Assembly (NCBI GenBank): GCA_938003575.1
Contig: CALKYG010000321.1
Location: 1-11,652 of the forward strand
DNA length: 11,652 nucleotides
Reading direction: 5' to 3'
Source: an uncultured Alphaproteobacteria bacterium
GTDB lineage: Bacteria > Pseudomonadota > Alphaproteobacteria > Caulobacterales > Parvularculaceae
The notes beneath the pieces were generated by a model that was not told the DNA's origin, searched no databases, and saw only the letters and a program-made list of their open reading frames with translations. Within the stretch, counting starts at the first letter, position 1. Each line of letters starts with the position of its first letter. The position numbers and the translations under genes are program-made. Shown here piece by piece: positions 7,782 to 11,652 of the stretch.

Positions 7782-8396
7782 ATGTCTGAATTTCTTTCGC
7801 TGTTCGTCACCCGGGTCCATCGCGCCGTCATTTTGAAGGCTGAGGCGCTCAATGACGATATCATTGCGGCCGCCCTGACTTTTGCGGATGACGACGAGGC
7901 AGGCCAAAGGTGGTCGGAAGAAAACTCATATCCAGGCTATACGTCTTATGGGTCATTTTCCGACCTCCCGGCGCGAGCGCCTTGTTTCGCCGCCTTGAAA
8001 AAATTGATCGACGCGGAAGCCGCGAAGTTCGCCAAGACTCTTTGCTTCGACCTCGCGGGAGGCAAACTCAAGCTTGACAATATCTGGATCAACATTCTCG
8101 ATCCCGGCGGCTTTCATTCCGGGCACATCCATCCGCATTCCGTCATCTCCGGAACCTATTACGCACAGGCGCCGGACGGCGCCGCCGCGCTGAAATTCGA
8201 AGATCCCCGCCTGCCGATGATGATGGCGGCGCCCGCGCGCAACGCAAGCGCCCCGCGCGAGCTTCAGAGTTTCGTTTATATCGCGCCGCAGGCAGGCGCC
8301 GTGCTGATGTGGGAAAGCTGGCTGCGCCACGAAGTCGTCCGTAATGAGTCGGACGAACGCCGGATATCGGTGAGTTTCAATTACCGCTGGGCGTGA
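7782..8396 (+). CDS. Putative 2OG-Fe(II) oxygenase, TIGR02466 type
   Basis: A 204-residue protein resembling the TIGR02466 family (2OG-FeII_Oxy_5), whose substrates are unknown. Visible elements: an N-terminal lFVTxVhra-like start, NIWINILDPGGFHSGHIHPH (100-119) holding candidate metal ligands His115 and His117, SGTYYAQAP, LKFEDPRLP (137-145), and the distal SWLRHEV (179-185) with His183, followed by ERRISVSFNY with Arg194 as a candidate 2-oxoglutarate anchor. The first ligand pair reads H-x-H rather than the textbook H-x-D/E. The ATG at 7782 was chosen because family similarity begins there; a TTG at 7752 would add 10 residues and overlap the end of guaA by 14 nt. It sits 16 nt after guaA and before a strong hairpin, so it probably ends the guaA transcript. 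Confidence 0.85.
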   Translation: MSEFLSLFVTRVHRAVILKAEALNDDIIAAALTFADDDEAGQRWSEENSYPGYTSYGSFSDLPARAPCFAALKKLIDAEAAKFAKTLCFDLAGGKLKLDNIWINILDPGGFHSGHIHPHSVISGTYYAQAPDGAAALKFEDPRLPMMMAAPARNASAPRELQSFVYIAPQAGAVLMWESWLRHEVVRNESDERRISVSFNYRWA

Positions 8397-8397
8397 C

Positions 8398-8423
8398 AAG
8401 CTGCGCCCGATGGGCGCGGCTTT
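8398..8423 (+). terminator. Hairpin terminator between convergent genes
   Basis: An 11-bp stem (8398-8408 with 8412-8422, one T-G pair) and a GAT loop lie 2 nt after the oxygenase stop. The outer pairs are A-T and the inner stem is GC-rich. Only TTT follows the GC-rich part, so the T tract is poor, but position and stem length fit the end of the guaA-containing unit. Read from the other strand the stem has an A-C mismatch, so it should act best on + strand transcription. Confidence 0.55.
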
Positions 8424-8444
8424 GCCGTCGACCGCCTTAGGGGT

Positions 8445-8813
8445 CTATTTGCCCCAGCGGCAATCCGACCGGTATTCGCCGCTTGGCGTTGTCACTTCCT
8501 TGATGCCGTCCGGGCAGCCCGGCCAGGGCGTGTAATTGGTCTGCGCCGACGAGGGACGCGGCGCGCCTTCCGGCAATTGTCCCTTGTCGTGATAGTTGAA
8601 CATCGTGATGTCGCCGTTCTTGTTCCGCTTGATTGTCGTATGCCACTCGCAGCCGGCGTCGAAATGATACGCCCCTCCGCCGTCGCGGACGAGGCAGCCG
8701 GTCCCGCTGTCCGTTTGTGCGGCGTTCTCGGGCTTGTCTGGCTTTGCAAAGGCTGGCGCGATCGACCAAAGCGAGCCGACAGCGACGACAGTGAGTATAC
8801 GGGATAAATTCAT
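8445..8813 (-). CDS. Small secreted four-cysteine protein of unknown function
   Basis: A 122-residue protein with a clear signal peptide: MNLSRILTVVAVGSLWSIAP then AFA, with likely cleavage after residue 23 and mature start KPDK. The mature ~99 residues contain four cysteines at 40, 55, 100 and 118, three of them preceded by Gly (GC-LVR, GC-EWH, GC-PDG, then DC-RWGK), consistent with two disulfides in the periplasm. It is rich in Gly, Asp and aromatic residues (HFDAGCEWH, TMFNYHDKG, TPWPGCPDG). I recognise no family. The start is well supported: GGAGGAG (8819-8825 on this strand) lies 5 nt before the ATG. The open frame runs further upstream to 9059, but that part lacks a ribosome binding site and signal-like sequence. 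It faces the oxygenase gene tail to tail and lies 265 nt downstream of the FkbM gene. Confidence 0.72.
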   Translation of the reverse strand: MNLSRILTVVAVGSLWSIAPAFAKPDKPENAAQTDSGTGCLVRDGGGAYHFDAGCEWHTTIKRNKNGDITMFNYHDKGQLPEGAPRPSSAQTNYTPWPGCPDGIKEVTTPSGEYRSDCRWGK

Positions 8814-8871
8814 TTTCTCTCCTCCAGATCGCAGGTCTTGCGCCGAAAGGCCGCTTCCCTTGCGCGTTCGG

Positions 8872-8900
8872 ATAAGACGCTTTCTGGACGCGCCCGTCCA
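8872..8900 (-). promoter_or_regulatory. Possible promoter and dyad ahead of the secreted cysteine protein
   Basis: On the - strand, TGGACG (8900-8895) and TCTTAT (8877-8872) are separated by 17 bp, each 4 of 6 to the consensus. The -35 is one arm of a perfect dyad, TGGACG-4 nt-CGTCCA (8900-8885), that could bind a regulator. The leader would be about 50 nt with a strong Shine-Dalgarno site. Weak by-eye prediction. The rest of the 253-bp gap to 9078 shows only short GC-rich inverted repeats and no convincing terminator for the FkbM gene. Confidence 0.28.
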
Positions 8901-9078
8901 CCTTCGCCCGGTTGCGGCGAGATTGGCGCGCAAGTTCGCAAATTCCGCGCGGCCCGAGCGGGCAAGCGTATGAAATAGCGGAGAAAAAGCGGCGCATCGG
9001 ACGCGCCCTGGCTCGTTCGCCATGCTGTTGCGGCCGAGATGATCGGAATTCCCGCGCAATGCGCCGGCCGTGCGCAGG

Positions 9079-9864
9079 TTAGGGATCTTTTCTCACGCCG
9101 TAGGTCATGAATCGCGTCCCGACTCTTTCCTCGAAGACGGCAAAACCGTTCGCCCGCAGGATCGAAGCGCATGGGTCATTTGTTCGTTCGCCCATGCGTT
9201 CGGGGCCGGTGTCGAGCGCGATTGTGCGAATGATGGAAAACGCCGCGCCGATTCCCGCCAACACCTCTGGTTCGGCGCCTTCTGCGTCGCACTTCAAGAG
9301 AGCGACGCGCGAGAGCGCCTGCTCTCGTGCGATCGTTTCGATCGTGACGCTGCGCTTTCGCAGTTTCGGCCCCTCGGCGAAGACCGAGGAATCGGCGCGC
9401 GCCGGCGCAAGACCGAAATCGACCTCGCCGTCGGCCTCCCAGACGACATCGTCAAAAACAGCGATGCCGTCGAGCGCAGCCACGTTTTCCTTAAGACACC
9501 GGAATGCATCGGGGTCGGGCTCAAAGCACAGCGCCCGCGCACGGTAGCGCGTGCAGACATGTGCGAATTCGCCCGCGTTCGCGCCAATGTCGAGGACGAC
9601 GCTGTCCGGGCCAAGAGCGACATGACGGCCGACGCCGTATTCCCGCTCGAGCTGGTCAAGCCGCGCCTTCCATCCCCTACGGTAAAGCTTCCAGCGAAGG
9701 GGTGAGGGGACAGCGAAGCGGCGGCCATCGACGAGAACGAAAAAGCCTTCAGACGTCTCCTCGAGACGCACATCGGCTTCTCCGCCGACACGGAGCGCCG
9801 CATAAAGCCGTTGACGCAATAGCTTTGCGCGTTGTCCAAATGGAAGCTGCAACCAATTCCCCAA
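9079..9864 (-). CDS. FkbM-family SAM-dependent methyltransferase
   Basis: Up to 261 residues. FkbM-type enzymes mostly O-methylate sugars or other small molecules; the substrate here cannot be told. Motifs: SAM motif I SVVLDIGANAGEFA (88-101), the acidic strand end CFEPDPDAF (113-121), SVTIETIAR (172-180), and LLKCDAEGAEPEVLAG (189-204), the FkbM 'D.EG.E..vl.G' signature. The first ~80 residues form a helical/beta lead typical of the family. The farthest start is TTG at 9864, without a Shine-Dalgarno site; other in-frame starts such as TTG at 9852 or a GTG near residue 32 remain possible, so the N-terminus is uncertain. It is divergent from the DUF2855 gene, with a shared promoter region, and is not part of a visible polysaccharide cluster. 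Confidence 0.88.
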   Translation of the reverse strand: MGNWLQLPFGQRAKLLRQRLYAALRVGGEADVRLEETSEGFFVLVDGRRFAVPSPLRWKLYRRGWKARLDQLEREYGVGRHVALGPDSVVLDIGANAGEFAHVCTRYRARALCFEPDPDAFRCLKENVAALDGIAVFDDVVWEADGEVDFGLAPARADSSVFAEGPKLRKRSVTIETIAREQALSRVALLKCDAEGAEPEVLAGIGAAFSIIRTIALDTGPERMGERTNDPCASILRANGFAVFEERVGTRFMTYGVRKDP

Positions 9865-9879
9865 AAGGGCCGTGGCGAC

Positions 9880-9908
9880 GCTATAGTATTGGGCAAGCGC
9901 GAAGTCAC
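9880..9908 (-). promoter_or_regulatory. Predicted promoter for the FkbM gene, sharing its -10 with the opposite strand
   Basis: On the - strand GTGACT (9908-9903; 4 of 6 to TTGACA), a 17-bp spacer and TATAGC (9885-9880). The predicted start near 9873 lies only about 9 nt before the TTG at 9864. The core CTATAG (9881-9886) is a palindrome, so the same bases read TATAGT on the + strand (9882-9887), a possible -10 for the DUF2855 gene with a transcript start near 9894 and a leader containing its Shine-Dalgarno site. No good + strand -35 is seen. Confidence 0.4.
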
Positions 9909-9929
9909 GCGGCGGATGAGAGGTGCTAG

Positions 9930-11009
9930 ATGACGAAAATGGCGACGCTTGAGGTGCGAAAGGATGACCTTAAAAGGGTGCGGGTGACCGAGCGCGACGC
10001 GCCGGCGCTTTCGGAAGGGGAGATTCTCGCCAAAGTCGATCGCTTCGCTCTCACCGCCAACAATGTGACCTACGGCGTGGTCGGCGAAAAGATCGGATAT
10101 TGGAAATTCTTTCCGGCGGAGGACGGATGGGGCGTCATTCCTGTCTGGGGCTTCGCCGACGTCGTCGAGTCAAAATCGCCGGACGTCCCGGTCGGCGACC
10201 GCCTTTACGGCTATTTCCCGATGGGAACGCATCTCGTCATGAAGCCGGACAAAGTGAAACCCGAACGCCTCACCGACGGCGCGGCGCATCGCGCCGGCCT
10301 GCCCCCTGTTTACAATTCCTACGCGCGCACAAAAGGCGAGCCGCATTATGATCCTTCGATGGACGACGAACGCATGTTGCTGTTCCCGCTCTATGCGACG
10401 TCGTTCTGTCTTTATGATTTTCTGGTCGACAATAAATGGTTCGGCGCCAGACAGGTTTTGATTGTCAGCGCCTCTTCAAAAACGGCGATCGGTCTTGCGG
10501 CGGCGATCGCTGAGGACCAGTCTGCGCCGGACCTTGCGGGTTTGACATCGCGCGGAAATCTCGGCGTGGTGAGCAAGCTGAAACTCTATTCGAGCCTTCA
10601 CGCCTATGACGATATCGCGTCAGTCGACGCCTCTGTTCCGACCGTGATTGTCGATATGTCAGGCTCCGGAAAAGTCCTGTCTGAGCTGCACGGCTTGCTT
10701 GGCGACAACATGATATATTGCGCCAATGTCGGCGTCACCCATTATGACGACAACGAGATGGGGCCAAACTTCATCCGAGAACGGAGCGCCATGTTTTTCG
10801 CGCCCGGGCACATCCAGAAGCGCGCGGCGGATTGGGGCCCCGGCGTATTCGAGAAAAAAGCGTTCGTTTTCTGGCGCGACGCCGCCATGAGGAGCCGGGA
10901 CTGGCTGAAGCTTGACCGCTGTCACGGCATGAAAGGCCTAACCACAGCCTATTTGCGCGTGCTGAACGGCGAATCATCGCCGGACCGCGGCGTCATTGTG
11001 GAGCTTTGA
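9930..11009 (+). CDS. DUF2855 family protein (medium-chain reductase-like)
   Basis: A 359-residue protein that I match to DUF2855, a family of unknown function related to medium-chain dehydrogenases/reductases. The N-terminal part looks like a degenerate GroES-like domain: LSEGEILAKVDRFALTANN (27-45), WGVIPVWGFADVV (67-79) and VGDRLYGYFPMGTHLV (88-103). The middle part, RQVLIVSASSKTAIGLA (174-190), resembles a Rossmann-fold nucleotide loop with S-A-S-S-K-T in place of the usual glycine-rich turn. No zinc-binding Cys cluster is seen, so a zinc-independent reductase is more likely than an alcohol dehydrogenase. ATG at 9930 has GAGAGG (9918-9923) 6 nt upstream. A GST gene follows after 2 nt and is presumably translated with it. 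Reaction and substrate are unknown. Confidence 0.9.
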   Translation: MTKMATLEVRKDDLKRVRVTERDAPALSEGEILAKVDRFALTANNVTYGVVGEKIGYWKFFPAEDGWGVIPVWGFADVVESKSPDVPVGDRLYGYFPMGTHLVMKPDKVKPERLTDGAAHRAGLPPVYNSYARTKGEPHYDPSMDDERMLLFPLYATSFCLYDFLVDNKWFGARQVLIVSASSKTAIGLAAAIAEDQSAPDLAGLTSRGNLGVVSKLKLYSSLHAYDDIASVDASVPTVIVDMSGSGKVLSELHGLLGDNMIYCANVGVTHYDDNEMGPNFIRERSAMFFAPGHIQKRAADWGPGVFEKKAFVFWRDAAMRSRDWLKLDRCHGMKGLTTAYLRVLNGESSPDRGVIVEL

Positions 11010-11011
11010 TC

Positions 11012-11652
11012 ATGAACGCAGGCGCAATTCGTTCGCTCAAGCTTTATCACTGTCCGGCGACGCGCAGCGCCCGCGCGCGCTGGGCGCTGCATGAGACAAT
11101 CGGCGACGCATTCGAGATCGTTCCCGTCGATCTGTATGCGGGAGAGCAGTATCGACGAAGCTATGTCGCAAGGAACCCAAATCACAACGTGCCCCTGCTT
11201 GAAGTGGAGTTCGACGACGGCGAAGCGATGAACATGACGGAAAGCGCCGCCATCGTGTCTTGGCTCGCAGACGCGTTTCCCGAGGCGCGCCTTGCGCCGC
11301 CGCCCGGTCCGACCGCGCGGCGCGCCGACTATTGCCGGATTCTCCAGTTCGGCGCGTCGCCAATGGATATGATGCTATGGCAGATCCGCGTTCACGAGCA
11401 TCTTCTCGCTGACGGCGTCCGCGATGAAAAGACAGCGGCCCGCTATCGCGCCAAATTCAGGGCGGAAATTGAGCCGCAACTCGCCGCCCGGCTCGAAAAG
11501 GGAGCATTCGTATGCGGCGACGAGTTCACTGCGGCCGATATTGTCATCGGGCACAATGTGGGATGGGCGCGAGCCTATGATCTGTGTTCGGATGGAATAT
11601 TCTCGCAATATCAGCGGCGTCTGGCTGCCCGGCCGGCCTTTCGCAAGGCGTT
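11012..11652 (+). CDS. Glutathione S-transferase family protein (3' partial)
   Basis: Starts with ATG at 11012, 2 nt after the DUF2855 stop, with GGAG (11000-11003) 8 nt upstream. The frame stays open to the window edge, showing 213 residues of what is usually a 200-230 residue protein, so it is nearly complete. N-terminal thioredoxin-fold domain: LKLYHCPATRSARARWAL (9-26), with Cys14 and Ser19 as candidate thiol-activating residues, NHNVPLLE with the cis-Pro at 61, and ESAAI (77-81), which binds the gamma-glutamyl part of glutathione. C-terminal helical domain: FTAADIVIGH (172-181), the N-capping box of GSTs, and a final AARPAFRKA. The family conjugates or reduces substrates with glutathione in the cytoplasm; the actual substrate is unknown. 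Pairing with DUF2855 suggests a two-step detoxification or redox module. Confidence 0.92.
   Translation, partial: MNAGAIRSLKLYHCPATRSARARWALHETIGDAFEIVPVDLYAGEQYRRSYVARNPNHNVPLLEVEFDDGEAMNMTESAAIVSWLADAFPEARLAPPPGPTARRADYCRILQFGASPMDMMLWQIRVHEHLLADGVRDEKTAARYRAKFRAEIEPQLAARLEKGAFVCGDEFTAADIVIGHNVGWARAYDLCSDGIFSQYQRRLAARPAFRKA

Noticed and set aside
8814..9059. Upstream extension of the secreted cysteine protein to a start at 9059, and the alternative - strand frame at 8437-8997
   Set aside because: A strong GGAGGAG site and signal peptide fix the start at 8813; the extension is Arg-rich and would bury the signal peptide.
9046..9076. Short GC-rich inverted repeats (GCGCA/TGCGC) after the FkbM gene as a terminator
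   Set aside because: Stems of 5 bp with several competing pairings and no T tract on the - strand.
9070..9705. 211-codon + strand frame opposite the FkbM gene
   Set aside because: The - strand frame carries LDIGANAGEF and the D.EG.E signature; the + strand reading has none.

Overview
The window looks like core chromosome of an alphaproteobacterium. It is GC-rich (roughly 60-65% by eye). The ppx/GppA-rlmE pair, the guaB-methyltransferase-guaA run and the DUF2855-GST pair are all arrangements I associate with that class, and two promoter-like sites resemble the alphaproteobacterial housekeeping form (TTGCGA, 17-18 bp, GCTATAGC-like). I cannot name the genus. There are no tRNA, rRNA, IS, phage, plasmid or CRISPR signals.

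Layout. 1-430: the last codons of a gene resembling pspC, then a possible 49-residue membrane microprotein, then a promoter-like site and a 5' leader hairpin ahead of the next gene. 431-1633: a Ppx/GppA-family phosphatase with very basic tails at both ends. 1682-4413: a tightly packed trio of rlmE (23S rRNA 2'-O-methyltransferase), an I42/chagasin-like lipoprotein protease inhibitor, and guaB (IMP dehydrogenase), joined by an ATGA overlap and a TGA-ATG abutment. The promoter-like site before rlmE would place transcription start at the ATG itself. 4525-8396: a DUF486 small membrane protein, an RsmB/NOP-family RNA methyltransferase, guaA (GMP synthase) and a TIGR02466-type putative 2OG-Fe(II) oxygenase, all on the + strand and ending at a strong hairpin. 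8445-9864 lies on the - strand: a small secreted four-cysteine protein of unknown function and a FkbM-family methyltransferase. 9930 to the end, divergent from the FkbM gene, is a DUF2855 protein (medium-chain reductase-like) followed 2 nt later by a glutathione S-transferase that runs off the window.

How the genes fit together. guaB and guaA carry out the two committed steps IMP to XMP to GMP. They flank two translation-linked RNA methyltransferase genes (rlmE upstream, the RsmB-like gene between them), and the Ppx/GppA enzyme upstream belongs to a family that acts on polyphosphate or pppGpp. The theme of the + strand block is therefore guanine nucleotide supply plus rRNA maturation. The right-hand DUF2855-GST pair looks like a small redox or detoxification module.

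I found no clear new multi-gene system. The best leads are the protease-inhibitor lipoprotein inside a housekeeping operon, the unassigned secreted cysteine protein, the predicted leaderless rlmE transcript and the shared palindromic -10 between the FkbM and DUF2855 genes. No database search was possible, so family names rest on motif recognition.
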